DNA from: Larix kaempferi
Lineage: Eukaryota > Streptophyta > Pinopsida > Pinales > Pinaceae
Direction: 5' to 3'
DNA: 64,000 nt
NCBI GenBank assembly: GCA_027924585.1
Contig: BSBM01001666.1
Coordinates: 62,001 to 126,000, forward strand
The position numbers and the translations under genes were made by a program. Below the pieces are notes generated by a model that did no database searches, had not been told where the DNA came from, and saw only the letters and a list, made by a program, of their open reading frames with translations. The stretch's first letter is position 1. Every line of letters begins with the position of its first letter. This document shows, in pieces, positions 11,711 through 24,500 of the stretch.

Positions 11711-12995
11711 CTGAATTTTCCATAAATTTGGTGGATCTTGTGTTTGTTAGCTGAAAAGAGTTGTGAATATCCCACATGTTTGTCCTTTGTGACTCTGTTT
11801 GTACAATGCATGCAATTCTCCTTTTATATGTAGAACAAGCCTTGATCAAATTGGTCCCCGCATAAAGAGAAATAATCACTTTTGCATCACTACATTGTTG
11901 ATGCTTTTCTAATAAATCCATCCAGAAATCCAAATCTCTCTCACTTTCATCAATTGTGTCTTCAAAATTGTGAGTGTATTTTGAAGCCTCAAATTTCTTT
12001 AAGTCTGAAGTATAGAAATGTATAGTCAAGACATTATCATGACTATAATAACTATTTTGTTTTTGATATTCATAAAGGCCAATAGTCATGTTGTAGTTGA
12101 ACCTGGACTTCTTTATTGCAATTTCCAAAGCCTACTGCACATCATTAAATGACCAAAGTTCTGCAAAGAGAACCATAGTAAAGTCATCCAACTCATTATT
12201 TTCGATCAAAAATCGAAAAAATTCTAGATAATAACCCTTGTTGAATGCTTCTTTTTTCAAATACAATGTATCCAAAACAACAAGGTCAGTCCATAGAGTT
12301 GGCTGCAACTGATGAGGAAAAGAGTGCAAACGTGTTGACAGAAGATCTAGTCCCCCAAAAAGGCAACCAAATTCAAAATTGTTGTCAACTTGTTGTATGC
12401 TTGTTGATCCATTTATTATTCTGTCAAGGACACCACATGCTTGCTGAGAAAGGGACTCTATTTTTGTATTTCTTGTTCCTTTCACAAAAGTTGATCTTGC
12501 AACAGTTTTGCGAAAGTTGGCAAAAATGATATCATCAATTTCATAATGCTCGATGATATTGAATGTTGTAAGAGTCTTATCATTCAATTTCTCATCGTGA
12601 TCTTGACAATATTCAACCATTGCATCTAAGACTATTCTATTGGTTTTAAATTTAGAACAATAGTGTTTTAATTTTATTGCATTGGTTGGATGGTTCATTG
12701 GAATAGAAAACCAAATAGTTCCATCCAATAGCTTATCTTCCACAGCAGTAATCTCTTCAATGGTTAGTCCTTGAAGGCGGCGAAAAGTAGCAGCTGTCAA
12801 ACTCTGTAAGGTATTTTTCTTGTACTTTTCAAAATCTGGTTGACTGGGAGAACACTTCAACATTCCAAGTTGGTAACAATTAAAAACAGTGTCCCATTTA
12901 TCCCAAACAGCTTGATCAAGATACAATAGAATTTTTTTATCAGCGAAATTTGAAATTGCACAATCGAAGAATGAGCACAACATTTCATCATCAAC
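11711..12995 (-). CDS. Gene L, exon with DNA-methyltransferase-like layout (degenerate)
   Basis: This exon of 428 codons plus one base joins the upstream exon in phase 0 (acceptor TTTTTTACAG at 12,996) and ends at a donor, CAG|GTAATAC, in phase 1. The C-terminal half follows the order of beta-class N4/N6 DNA methyltransferases fused to ParB domains: a DPPY-position strand (VVLDTLYL), a strand-helix block with FTMVLFAELW, an aromatic-Lys strand, then an FxGxG-position strand (IISLYAGTNLIKAC). The catalytic DPPY reads DTLY and the glycine motif is altered, so activity is doubtful. An in-frame TAG (12,132-12,134) interrupts it; the following frame continues without shift to the donor, and the context favours a lost Trp or Gln. 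The methyltransferase relation is inferred from motif order, not proven; an unknown alpha/beta fold is the alternative. Confidence 0.5.
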
Positions 12996-13126
12996 CTGTA
13001 AAAAAGTAAATATAAACTAATAAGAATTCAATGTAGATATAAATAAGTCAATATATACTAATAATATTTCACTATGAATATGAAACTAATAAACCTTGAG
13101 GTGCAAAGATAATAAAAAGTACATAC

Positions 13127-14439
13127 CTTGTCTTCTGCTGTCTTTGAATTTCCAATCCTCCTTCTCTTTAATTTGTCATTTGCAATTAAGAAATTTCTTG
13201 CAGAGCGCACAGAATCAATGAATAGAGTTTTGAAGAACACGTTATTTACAGAATTTAATTGACAGCAAATGCGAATCACAACACTTGGTTCAACTGAAGG
13301 ATCCAAGAATCGAGCACTACGTTCTTTATACTTTTTCTTTGCCTCCACAGAAACACTATATTTAGGATTTGTTAGAATCTCTTTGGCTAAATGAATGGTG
13401 TGTTGGCCATCAACTATACAAAAGTTGATGTTCTTGGCATTTATATCTGTCTCGTTCAAAATTTTGACAGGGTTCACTAGTGGATCAGACTCTTTGATAT
13501 CAAATGGAATCAGAAGAGCATCAGGAAATGTTGTTTGAAATTTCTCTAGGAATGATTTCACTAATAGTTGAACATTGCAATCATCCCGCGATCTCAACTT
13601 AAAAACTTTGGGGGCTTCTTTACATCTTTCAACATCAACATTTCTTCTAAAAGTTGTTGAAAATAAATAACATTCCTTAAAGGCCTCGTGAATTTCATCA
13701 CATTGATCTGCCAACTTTACCATCTGAGATTCAACTTTACTAGCCTTCTGAAATTCTGCAGTAGGTATGAATTCACTACCTACAATGGTCACTTCCAGGT
13801 CTTTTAGATATACCCTTCTCAAAGCAAGTAAATGTGCATCAAGTTTATCATCTGGTATTTTAGTAGGTAATTTTCCTCTTTGATGCAAATAAATAAGGAC
13901 AGATGATGTTTTCATGCATTTGAGATTGCGATATTTTAGAACGTTAGTGATACGTTCTAAAAGATCTGCAAAATTGGTTAACCCAGATTTATCGAAGCTC
14001 TCAAAACTATCCAACTTAAACATTGAGTCTTTTATTGTATATGAGGCATCCTTATTTGAAGCTTCTACCAAATCTGGTCTAAATTTGTTGTACTCCACTT
14101 GGCAAGAAACTAATTTGGCTTGATTTTCTTTTACAACCTCCACTTGAAATATAATAGCACTATCACCATCAACATAATATCTAACAATTATTCCCAATAT
14201 ATCTGGATTTTCTCCATCTGTGGATCCAAATAGATACATATCGGGGTACATATTTGAAGGAGTATCTATTTGAATATACCAGTCTCTCACAAACTCAAAT
14301 TTATTGGGAGTATTAAATTGTCTGATCATTTCAAAAACTGAAGTGGTAATAGATGTTGAAATTGCAATCTGGGGTGAACTCCTTCTTTGTTTTTTTGTTG
14401 ATGAACTTATCATTTTGTTTCCTTTTGAACCGATAGATT
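13127..14439 (-). CDS. Gene L, main exon with ParB-like DGQH motif
   Basis: A 437-codon exon, open throughout, from acceptor TTTTTATCAG to donor AAG|GTATGT; the following intron (12,996-13,126, 131 bp) has clean GT-AG ends. The N-terminus is basic (SSTKKQRRSS). The middle is rich in Lys/Glu helices. Near residues 350-370 the protein reads INFCIVDGQHTIHLAKEI, which matches the 'vDGxHR..Aa' signature of ParB/sulfiredoxin-like domains; the usual Arg is Thr. Together with the next exon this suggests a ParB-like plus methyltransferase-like fusion, an architecture known in bacteria and phages. Neighbouring introns are all phase 1 on the 5' side. This is the least damaged exon of the gene. Function is inferred only. 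Confidence 0.6.
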
Positions 14440-14576
14440 CTGATAAAAAAAAAAGGTAATTATTAGCATAAATTGAAAAGAAATAATATTTACAAATTCT
14501 ATCATATATTTTGCATAAGGACCATCTTATATAAAAATTTATAAAGGAGAATAGATAACGTATAAAACTACCATAC

Positions 14577-15287
14577 CAGATGGAGGCATTGTTTGTGTAT
14601 CAATTTCTTTTCTTTTTTTGCCAATTTCTTTAGTTTGAATCTGAACTGCACCAGGCTCTATCGTATCTGGAAATAATAGTAGAAAACTTTGTTTATAATT
14701 TCAATTGGATGTAAAAACATGAAATAACAAACATTATTTATCTACTTGAGAATACATAACAAGGAATTTAATGTCGTATGCAAGCTTGCAACCCAAAATC
14801 ATGATATATCAAACTTCATTTAGTCTCAAATTTCATACTAAAATATCCTATAACTATTAGTAAATGACTATAAACTAGATTAAAATGCATACCAGTACCA
14901 CGATACATGAATTGTGTCGTATTTTCATTACCTTTTTTCTTTGATACTTTCTTTGCAACCCCACTCGCATCATTCTTCTTGGCATCTAAAATCAATTGTA
15001 GAAACATATTTGAATAACTTTTGATGGACAAAAAACACATCGATTATAAAATATTTACAAATCCTCTTCTAACACATCATTTCATAAATATAATCAAGAT
15101 GAAGAAAGTTATAACCATGAGAAATCTTAGTACAAGAAATTCGATTGTGTAATCATTTATAACGAAATATAAACTAAGTTTGAAACAACCATACCATGTA
15201 AAGATGTTTTTCGTGGTGTTTTTTTTTAAGTTTCCTTTTTCTGGGATGACTCCTTTGAAATCTCACTTGCTTGGCATTCCATCATTT
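14577..15287 (-). CDS. Gene L, three small symmetric Lys-rich exons
   Basis: Three short exons at 15,195-15,287, 14,893-14,985 and 14,577-14,666 (93, 93 and 90 bp) have acceptors ATTTCAG, GATTTTAG and TTTCCAG and donors reading G|GTATG. All are phase 1-1, so any number could be included without changing frame. They encode basic peptides such as SGVAKKVSKKKGN and KEIGKKRKEI, probably nuclear-localisation or nucleic-acid-contact segments, and may be ancient duplicates of one another. The first carries an in-frame TAA (15,226-15,228) where neighbouring context predicts Lys. The true start codon was not located; further 5' exons may lie within or beyond the palindrome array. Confidence 0.5.
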
Positions 15288-15429
15288 CTGAAATAAATAG
15301 TTAAAAACTATTACCAAATTTTCAAATTATGGAAGTAAAAATTAGATTTCTAGCTTTGTTTTATATTTGAATAAAAAAATTATTTCTCCAAACAAAAGCT
15401 CATAAACACATCACTAATAACAACATTCC

Positions 15430-16920
15430 ACTAGTAACAAATTGACTTTTGCTAGCTTTCTTTAGCCCTAAGCACAAGGCCATTTCTAATAACAACATTG
15501 CATAAATTGGAATATCTTGCATGTGCCAGATATCCTTCCAATACAAGCACAAGCAAAAGCACAAGCACAAGGGCATTTACAACAAAAAAATTGGATGTTG
15601 AATGAAAGCTAACACGTGTTATGTTTCCTACCAATACAAGAGCATTGCAATCGAAAACATTGCACCATGAAGGAAATCTAACACATGTTATATTTCTCTA
15701 TAGCACAAGTACACGGGCATTTTTTCACAAGAACATGGCATGGTGAATTAAATCTAACACGTGTTAGCTTTCCTACCCGTACAACCACATTGCACCATGA
15801 AGAAAATGTAATGAATGTTAGCTGTCCTTATAGAAAAAGCATAAGGGAATGGCATAGTGCATGTTAGATGTGCTTCCAGCACAAGCACAAGGGAATTTAG
15901 AACAACAAAATTGCATGGTCAATGAAATATAACACGTGTTAGGTTTCATACCAGTACAAGAACATTGCAATCAAATACATTGGAACATGAAGGAAATCTA
16001 ACACGTGTTAGCTTTCCATCTAGCACAAGCAACACGACATTTTTCACAAGAAATTTGCATGGTCAATGAAAGCTAACATGTGTTAGCTTTCCTCCCCATA
16101 CACCACATTTCATCATGGAGACAATCTAATGAATGTTAGCTTTCCTTGTAGCAAAAACATAAGGTCATTTCATAGTGCATGTTAGATGTGCTTCCAACAC
16201 AAGGACAAGGGCATTTAGAACAACAAAATTGTTTGGTGAATGAAAGCTAACATGTGTTAGGTTTCCTACCAGTACAAGAACATTGCAATCAAATACATAG
16301 CACCATGAAGGAAATCTAACAAGTGTTAGCTTTCCCTCAAGCAGAAGTAGAAGGGGTTTTTTCACAAGAAAATTGCATGGTGAATGAAAGCTAACATGTG
16401 TTAGCTTTCATACCGGTTCAACCACATTGCACCAAGAAGAAAATCTGATGAATGTTTGCTTTCCTGAAAACAAAAGCATAAGGAAAATGCATAGTGCATG
16501 TTGGATGTGTTTCCAGCACCAACACAACGACAATTACAACAAAAAAATTGGATGTTGAATGAAAGCTAACACGCGTTATGTTTCCTACCAATACAAGAGC
16601 ATTGCAATCGGATACATTGCACCATGAAGGAAATCTAACACATGTTATATTTCTCTCTAGCACAAGTACAAGGGAATTTTTCACAAGAACATGGCAAGGT
16701 GAATTAAATCTAACATGTGTTAGCTTTCCAACCCATACAACCACATTGCACCATGAAGAAAATCTAATCAATGTTAGCTGTCCTTATAACAAAAGCATAA
16801 GGAAATGGCATAGTGCATGTTAGATGTGCTTCCAACACAAGCACAAGGGACCATGGAGGAAATCTAACAATTGTTAACTTTCCCTCTAGCACAAGCACAA
16901 GAGCATTTTTCACAAAATTG
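15430..16920. repeat. Palindrome array L (about 317-bp units built on CTAACACGTGTTAG)
   Basis: About four and a half units of about 310-322 bp, marked by AGTGCATGTTAGATGTGCTT near 15,857, 16,171, 16,493 and 16,810. Each unit carries two or more copies or variants of the palindrome CTAACACGTGTTAG, usually extended to GAAAG...CTTTC; at least a dozen sites lie in 1.5 kb. The centre CACGTG is a G-box/E-box. Variants are mostly symmetric-looking single changes (CATGTG, CACATG, CAAGTG, CACGCG). The array lies immediately upstream of gene L and is inverted relative to array R at 45.3 kb. Confidence 0.85.
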
Positions 16921-18060
16921 AATGGGTCCCCCCATTTTAAGGCTTTACCAGTGTATTCATTATCAATGACAATGGTCCTAGCCGCCCAGGTAATATTTAC
17001 ATGCATGGCTATTTATTTCTATTTTAGGATTTGAACTTTCATTGGTATAATTTCTACAATATGAGCCATTCAATTTTTCGATGGAGATGTCAAGAATGCG
17101 GTGTTATGTTGCTTCACTTATGGATATCCATTGACATAATTTATAAATGATTCACCTTTTGGATTCCATGACTGAAAGCATGGAATCCAAAAGAGGAATG
17201 ATAGTTAAATTATTTTGTTTTTTGTTAACTATGCATCAACTTAATGGAATTCTGCAGCTTATTCTAGATCACCAAAATGCAGGTATAAGGGAAATGGTAA
17301 TTGTCTTCATTGAAATTGTGAAACAAATGAACCATCACTTCTTTGTAATACCTCTACTAATCAATATCAATATTTTAAGTTTATTTCCAAATAAATTCCT
17401 AGTGTTACTCATAATGTATTTGTCAAACAATCCCATCAAAACATTAAATAATATTAACTAGTAATTACTTTTCAAAGAGTATGGAGATTTTTTGAAATTT
17501 ATATAGCTAATACATGTTAAAAAAGTATAGATAAAATTTTAGTGATCAAACTTTGAGTTTATTGCATTTGGGATGATTATATGTCCAACTTCATGAATAA
17601 ATTTGTACTTCTTTCACCTATAAAATTCAAGATGATTTAAAAACATATTTTAATTTGTTAGGGCATACTTTTGGGTAATAGTATATATTTGATATCATGA
17701 AATATAGGCATGTGTATGGGATCGCTGACAATTTATAAACATTGTCTAAGAAAGACTATGGTTTATGTTAACAATTGATTTTTGTTCCAAGATTTCTAAG
17801 CACCATTTATATTATATCATTTCATTTTATTTACTATTTTTTATTATTGAATTGTTTGCCATGGTATTCAATGATTGAACCCTTCATTCAATTGTGACTC
17901 AATATGCCTATTATGAACCTAACTTGACCCTTTCTCTTGATAATTTGTAGTTACTAGTCCATGCATAAACATGGAATGGTGAGCCTCAATTGCCTAATAA
18001 TTCAACATGAGTTAAAAGGTTGATTTTCCAATTGATTTCGTAATGCCATCTTTCAAACCC
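16921..18060. other. No gene recognised; AT-rich
   Basis: Short frames only. A perfect hairpin lies at 17,156-17,193. Nothing else could be assigned. Confidence 0.5.
17156..17193. repeat. Perfect 15-bp inverted repeat with 8-nt loop
   Basis: The arm CTTTTGGATTCCATG (17,156-17,170), the spacer ACTGAAAG, then the exact reverse complement (17,179-17,193). No T-run follows, so it is not a terminator in the bacterial sense. Confidence 0.85.
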
Positions 18061-18074
18061 TGGTTTGTTAGTAG

Positions 18075-18087
18075 TTGAATTTTCATT

Positions 18088-18136
<49 letters not shown>

Positions 18137-18163
18137 ATATATATATTTGAATGAAAATTGAAT
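18075..18163. repeat. (AT)n microsatellite within unique inverted arms
   Basis: The arm TTGAATTTTCATTCAA is followed by about 50 bp of AT dinucleotides, then TTGAATGAAAATTGAA. The whole segment can fold into one long hairpin or cruciform. Confidence 0.85.
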
Positions 18164-18699
18164 AGAATCCTAACTAGACCTTCCAACCAGTCCTTGATTA
18201 ATGGAAGTCTGTCCCTTGATTTCCTAACTTTATGAAATTCATTACAAAGGATTACTTTCCCTTGTTCTTTAATGTTTGGCATATTCCAAGAATCGAGAAG
18301 GGACACAATCCCTGGATTCTCACACACACATGGATAGTTGTTTAGTCTAGAATAGTAATTGATAGTAATTGAAGTGAACAAACTTTATTTTTTTAATATT
18401 ATGTCGACATTCAACATTAGTTGATGAAGCACATCCAAATATCATGTTTAAACATCCTAAGATCAAATCCATTTACACATTCCACAACTTTAATCAAATA
18501 ATAAATATAAACTTTAACAATTTAGCACTTCGCCATGTGTCACATATCTTTAATTACTTATTTCTCCATTATTTCGATTTGATGCCATTAATTTTTCAAA
18601 CACCATTGACTGTCATTTAGTAAATTAAATGAATAAAATCGAATCATTCGTTGGGATGATGTGTACTTTCTCGTCAGGTCCTTACATTCCACTTGTTAA
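18164..18699. other. No gene recognised
   Basis: AT-rich, no sustained frame, no clear repeat structure. Confidence 0.4.
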
Positions 18700-19545
18700 T
18701 AAAACCGAGGTCTCCTCTCAACCTTAGCATATGCTATCATTACAACTCCCTGACGTGGCATCAATAAAACATAGGTCTTCTCTCCACCTTAGCAAATGCT
18801 ATCATTATAGCTCCTAGACGTGGCATACTCGATGGTGAACGCTATGTGTGAAGACATGTCATGACAGTAAAATCTAGACTTCCTAAACGACACCTATCCC
18901 TCTCATGCACAGATTATTAATGCAGCACTTACAGTCTCTATACCTTGTCAGTTATTACTTGACACGCCAAGCCAAAGGAGGTGAGGACCATACTTCAGTC
19001 TCTGTACCTTGTCAGTTATTACTTGATACGACTTATCTTAATACTTCTCGAAAAAATGACAAGCCAAGACAGTGAGGACCATACCTTCTGGATGTTTCCC
19101 GTGGGACGGTTTTTACAATGCATTCACCCATCAAAATTCTGGTTCACTCTCGGTTTAGTTCTATTTTTTTCTCGCTGCAATCCTAAGTTTTGGAATCCTG
19201 TGTTGCCTATTCTGGTTCTTAATACTTCTCGAAAAACTGACAAGCCAAGGCGGTGAGGACCATACCTTCCGGATGTTTCCTGTGGGACGGTTTTTACAAC
19301 GCATTCACCCATCAAAATTCTGGTTCACTCTCAGTCTTGTTATGTTTTTTTCTCGCTGAAATCCTAAGTTTTGGAATCCTGTGTTGCTTATTCTGGTTCA
19401 ATCTCTGTCTCATTCTATTTTTTTCTCGCTCAAATCCTAAGTTTTGGAATCCTATGTTGCCTATTCTGGTTCAGTCTCTGTCTCGTTCTGTTTTTTTCTC
19501 GCTGAATTCCTAAGTTCTGGAATCCTATGTCGCCCATTGTGGTCA
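18700..19545 (+). repeat. Repeat-built leader upstream of the gag-like frame
   Basis: There are nested tandem duplications. A unit of about 60-70 bp ends in ACGTGGCAT (18,700-18,830). A CTCTGTACCTTGTCAGTTAT unit recurs (18,930-19,030). Two 181-bp units begin TTAATACTTCTCG (19,038 and 19,219). Two truncated copies of about 74 bp follow (from about 19,400) and run into the start codon. Each copy contains TTTTTTTCTCGCT followed by CCTAAGTTTTGGAATCC. This resembles an LTR or transcribed leader of the following element. Confidence 0.7.
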
Positions 19546-21532
19546 TGGGGAATCTTTACAGATTTGAACCTAACAATGCAACTGCTGTTGAATCATATTC
19601 TGAAATTCTCAAGGGTTTTGAGAGAGCTGGGTGGATAGAATTCATCAGGAAATTTCGTGGCTATAGTAGAGGAGTCACAGTAGCCTTCGCTAAATCGTTT
19701 GATGGAGAAAGGGTTGCGGTTGGGGATGTAAAATTCCAGATTGATGAGGACTTCATCGCTGCGGCCACGGGTCTGTCAAATGAGGGTGAGAAATGGGGCA
19801 AGCACGCGTAGCTCAAGAATGTGCCATGGAAGCAGCTATTAGCTAAGCCTATCGATCCTGAGCAATATACTAAAGGTATGGCTTTGACCTATTTCAAACC
19901 TAAATGGAGGAAGATGTTTAAACCTATCTGTTATTTTATCACCTGTGACGGTCGATATAGCAACATTTTGAGGTATCATGTTAGGATTTTCATGGCCACA
20001 TTGGGGTTTTAGTTGAACTTACCCCATTTCCTGCTGCTTAGCCTCAAAGCTATGTCATCGCGCTATCATGGAACATATAAGGAATTTGAACAGGTTTTAT
20101 TTCATTTCGGCCTAATTAGAATCCTCGTTGAGTTCCATCTTAAGCAATTGGGCCAAACATGGCTTGACTTCTTAGAAAGAAATGGGTTTGATAGGGGGAT
20201 ATCGAAACAGTTAACACTAGCCCCAGATGTTTAGTATCCTTCCCCTCCAGATATGGATCAAACTTATATCCCTGAAATTGAAATATCCTTTCCTGTGGAT
20301 ACCACTCTTGACCACCCTGATCCAACATCTTCTTTCAATGAGGAATCGGTCTCATTGGAGCAAGCGAAAGAAAATCAGGTTCACTTAGAGTTATGTGTCC
20401 AGGGGGATGTTCAGCCACTACGCAGTGAAGAGGTTTCACGATGCCAGGATAAATGCTTGAGTGAAAATATAACCAAGATTAAACCCACATTTACTGTGCA
20501 GTTGACGGATTCAATGCCTCTGTCACCAAACTGCAGTCAATTCATAGGTACAATTTCTCAAACACACTATCAATCTCATCTTTATAATGAATCCCTGGAT
20601 GATATTATTGATTCTGTTTTAGAAAGTTTTGGGGTTGTTTGTTTGTTGAATAATTTGAATAAATTAAAAGATTTGGTTCAAACGGATGTTCCTAAGGTTA
20701 GCAATGTAAATGCAGTAGCTTATACTGTTCAAAGTTATGCTGCAGTTGAACAAAACAACGTTTCTAGCAATATAGTGAAAAATGATTTTGCACAGAGGAC
20801 GGTAAAAAATGAACAGAATGAAGATCACAAGTCTCTAGGAAAAAAAAATGTTCCACCAATAAGAAATCTGTGACCTAGAAAGACTGTTGGCAGGCCTGTA
20901 AATAATGTAAAAGCCAAAAGACAATCCCATCTTCTATTCGGCTATGCTAGGTATATTAAGGCAAAAGAAAACAAGCAGAGAGGTCATCCAGAAACGATTT
21001 CGGTCATTGACATACCAGATCAGGATGAATCAAAACGTGATGCAGATTCGCAAATGAGGGAGAACGAGGTAGTGACAGACTCTGATAATGTCACTCCAGA
21101 ATGTGAAAAAATATTTGAGAAGAGTTCTGATGTAGTAGAAAAAGTTAAAAACAAGAACAACAGAATTCTCAACCTTCTGGTCCTGGTATAGATGTAACGC
21201 TTCAGAAAATTAACGAAGAATAAAATTTTTCAGATAGTCAACAACAAGCAACAAATATGGATGTGGGTGAAAAGCAAGGTTGTATTGCTAATTGTAGGAA
21301 TTTGGTAGATTATTATTAGGCTACCATGTATTCAATGGTACAACAAATTATAGATCTTAAAGGTAGAATTGGAGATCTCAAAACAGAGAAAAGATTGCTA
21401 AATGAACAACACTAGGCTGAGGTGTGTGAGCTTAAGAAGAGGCTCAAAAAATCTACTGGTAAAGCAGTTATTAATACAACAAGCGTAAATATCTTCGCCA
21501 ACCCGAGTTCCAATGATTTTGTGAAGAAATGA
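19527..21532 (+). pseudogene. Gag-like retroelement protein, decayed, no polymerase attached
   Basis: One frame runs from ATG 19,527 to about 21,160, then shifts by one base and continues to TGA 21,530-21,532. The N-terminal third has a globular segment with VGDVKFQIDEDFIAAATGLS, a pattern seen in plant retroelement-associated proteins without pol. The middle is acidic and low in structure. The C-terminus is a coiled coil with heptads in LKGRIGDLKTEKRLL and CELKKRLKK. Stops: TAG at 19,809, 20,010 and 20,232; TGA at 20,871; TAA at 21,221; TAG at 21,317 and 21,413. Most are explained by C-to-T change at Gln, Arg or Trp codons. No protease, RT or integrase follows, so the element was non-autonomous or is a remnant. 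Confidence 0.6.
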
Positions 21533-24500
21533 TTTTGTGAAGAAATCATAGTATCATTTTGATTTTTGTCCCAGTATATGTAGCTACTTATATATATTTT
21601 GTTTGAAGGTAAGTTTTAGTTTGATTTAAATTATTGAGCCTTATTTTAATTATTAATTGGTGTCTAGCTCTATAATAAGAAGCAGTTGTAGAATCAGAAA
21701 TTCTGCAACCACTTCATGTTATATTAATTTTTTTTTTCATATTTTTTCTTTTTCTCTATCTCAGATATGTGGATCGTGGATGTGTAGTTTGGTCAAATTA
21801 TATCGAGACCATATGCCGGGCACTGATGCAACATGCGTGGCTCAACGAGTAAGACCCCAGGGACCTTGCAGATCTACTGGAACTGTTTTCCTTAAAACCA
21901 TAAGGGGATGGGAATATAAATTTAAGTTAGTTTTGATTGTAATAATTAATTTAGGATAAACCTTGAACAATATTCCTAAATTAATTTCTTGGGGTTTCAA
22001 CAGTGATATACTAGGAAAAGTATTTTGTTTCTATATTGGGATATGGTTTGTTTATATATTGGGATATGAGTATGAGGAAGACGATATTTTTTATCCGTTT
22101 TCTGAAAAATATTGTGGAATAATTTCAATAGATATTAACATGAATGTTTAGTGCATTGATGTTTCAAATTTGTTTGGATTTGAATGTCTTATCTTACTGG
22201 TAAATTTTGTAATATTAATGTCATCTGTTGTTTTAAATGTTCTTATTTTATAAATGAAGATCATGACAAGGATTCCTCTCCTTCTATTTTTGGGTTATTC
22301 GGCTGAATTACCAATCATATGTTATATGGGTAATTCAGTGATGCTAGTACTGCTTTCATGATCCGTGTAACCATGAATTATGCCTTACAAGTAAGAATCC
22401 TAGTACAAAACATTTCTAGAATAAAAGCCTTATAATCTTTATACGTGTTGAGTTACATAGATTAAATACTAGTACTTGTGTCATAAGGCTGGTTATCCTC
22501 TGCTTACATGTCTAAACGGGTACTATCTGTCACTGGTTTACGGTTTTAGAGTAAACCATATGCTAGTAATTTTTTAGTTGTAATCAATTCTATTTAATGC
22601 TACTGTAATTATACTTTTTTTATTTAACATAAACGAATATTGTATATAAAAAAAAGGGCTGTGGTTTTTAACCAAATTGGCTGAGTACAATAGTTAATCA
22701 AATTATTTTTGATCAAATTCAGCTTTGCATAGCCGAGAGCCTATTTAGGCCAATAATAAAATGTAATAGGGAGGCTAGTTTCCTATCATCTCTTTAAAGT
22801 CTGATAGATCGTAGAGTTGTGCATGTATGTTGGTGAATAACTTCCACTGTATCCAACCAAGAGTGGGAATGACTCTCCCTATGCCTTCAAATGAAATTTC
22901 TATCTGAAATCGATTAGAATTTTCCTTTTATTCTGCAGACAGAGTTATAACCAAGAAATTCTACTCAAAACAATCTGATCACTGCAGGAAGTTTACATCT
23001 ATGTAGAACAGACATTCAAGAAAGCTGCCACTTTCTCAATCCATGAGTGGGATGAATCCCCCTATGTCTTCAAATGTAAATTCTGACTGAGATCACTTTC
23101 AAATTATCCTATTTATCTGTAGACAGAGATATAACATTCAAATGTTCAAATTCTGCTTCAGATAATGGGAGAGAACTAAATTAAATCTGGAAGGGTTTGT
23201 TAAGCCTCCTGCCTTCTGGATTTGCAAATATAAAGGCCAAAAGTCAGTGCCAGGATTCCTTTTCCTCTGCTGCTAAACTACTGTAATTATACTAGTAATT
23301 AGAGATAGCTCAGATTAACTGGCCTCAATGTATTTTATAAATCATGCCTCTTACTAAGGACATATATATCTTTTATTTGTTTTCTGAAAACTGTTGTGGA
23401 CTAATTTCAATAGATATTAACACGAATGTTTAGTGCATTGATGTTTCAAATTTGTTTGGATCTGAATGTCTTATCTTACTAGTAAATTTTGTAATATTAA
23501 TGTCGTCAAGAAAAAATGGAAAAAAATCTAAAACTAACTTTAATCTGAGAAAGAACCTTAGAAAATGCTTCTATAAGTGCAACTAGTCAAATTTATGTGA
23601 GATATGAAGAAAGTACCTATATCTTACTAGTAAATTTTGTAATATTAATGTCATTAAGAAAAAATGGAAAAAAATCTAAAACTAACTTTAATCTGAGAAA
23701 GAACCTTAGAGAGTGCTTCTATAAGTGCAACCAGTCAACTTTCTATGAGAGATGAAGAAAGTACCTGTGTTCATTGTTGAATGGATTCGAAACCTGAATG
23801 CGTGCTCTTTAGAGTCTTTGACTAACCAAAAACACACAGCCTGTTTCGGAAGATGAAAAATGCCTAGATCAACTCAAGAAGTCCTGGAAGCCGAAAAAAA
23901 GCCCAAATTAAAACCTCGCTCTTCTATTCTCACATGCGTGCTATCTGGAGACTGACTAACCAAACACACACACAGCTTGTTCCGGAAAATGAAAAATGCA
24001 AAGATCAACTTCCTGCGATGAGTGCTCTTTTGATATTGTTTGGGCCTAGATCAACACCTGGTGCTGCGTGCTCTTTGGACCAAACGAAAACCGTTTTCCC
24101 GCTTGATCTAGCAATGGAAAATCCATATCAATGTTTGAAATTGGCAACAAGGATCCCCATATTAGCGTTTGCCAGTGTTTGAAATTGGCAACAAGGATTT
24201 TTGGTTTGTTTTTTTTTTTTTTAAACATTCCTTCATTTCTGTATTTGTTTTGTTTTTAATTAATTCCTTTATAATTGATTAATTGATTTATTTCTAGTCT
24301 AACAATATAAACTTTTATGTTTTTTTTTTATTTCCTTTTGCTTTTTTTTTAATTCCTTTAATTGATTAATTGATTATAACTTCTTTTTTCTTTCCTTTTG
24401 TTTTTTTTAATTCCTTTTGTTTTTTTTTTAATTCCTTTAATTGATTCATTTATAGTCTAACAATATAAATTTCACATTAAACATACTACGTTTAAATGAT

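Noticed and set aside
12245-12529. 94-codon plus-strand frame
   Set aside because: Antisense shadow of the gene L exon, which has the stronger coding and splice evidence.
16164-16823. Several frames of 60-117 codons on both strands
   Set aside because: They follow the ~317-bp repeat period of array L and encode no shared protein signature.
15430-16920. Possible CRISPR array because of regularly spaced palindromic repeats
   Set aside because: Repeats are variable, spacers are themselves repeated, no cas genes exist, and the context is a plant nuclear genome.
24205-24440. Poly-T tracts as possible retroposon poly(A) tails on the minus strand
   Set aside because: Several separate T-runs within a local ATTCCTTTAATTGATTAATT repeat; no adjoining processed gene copy or target duplication seen.
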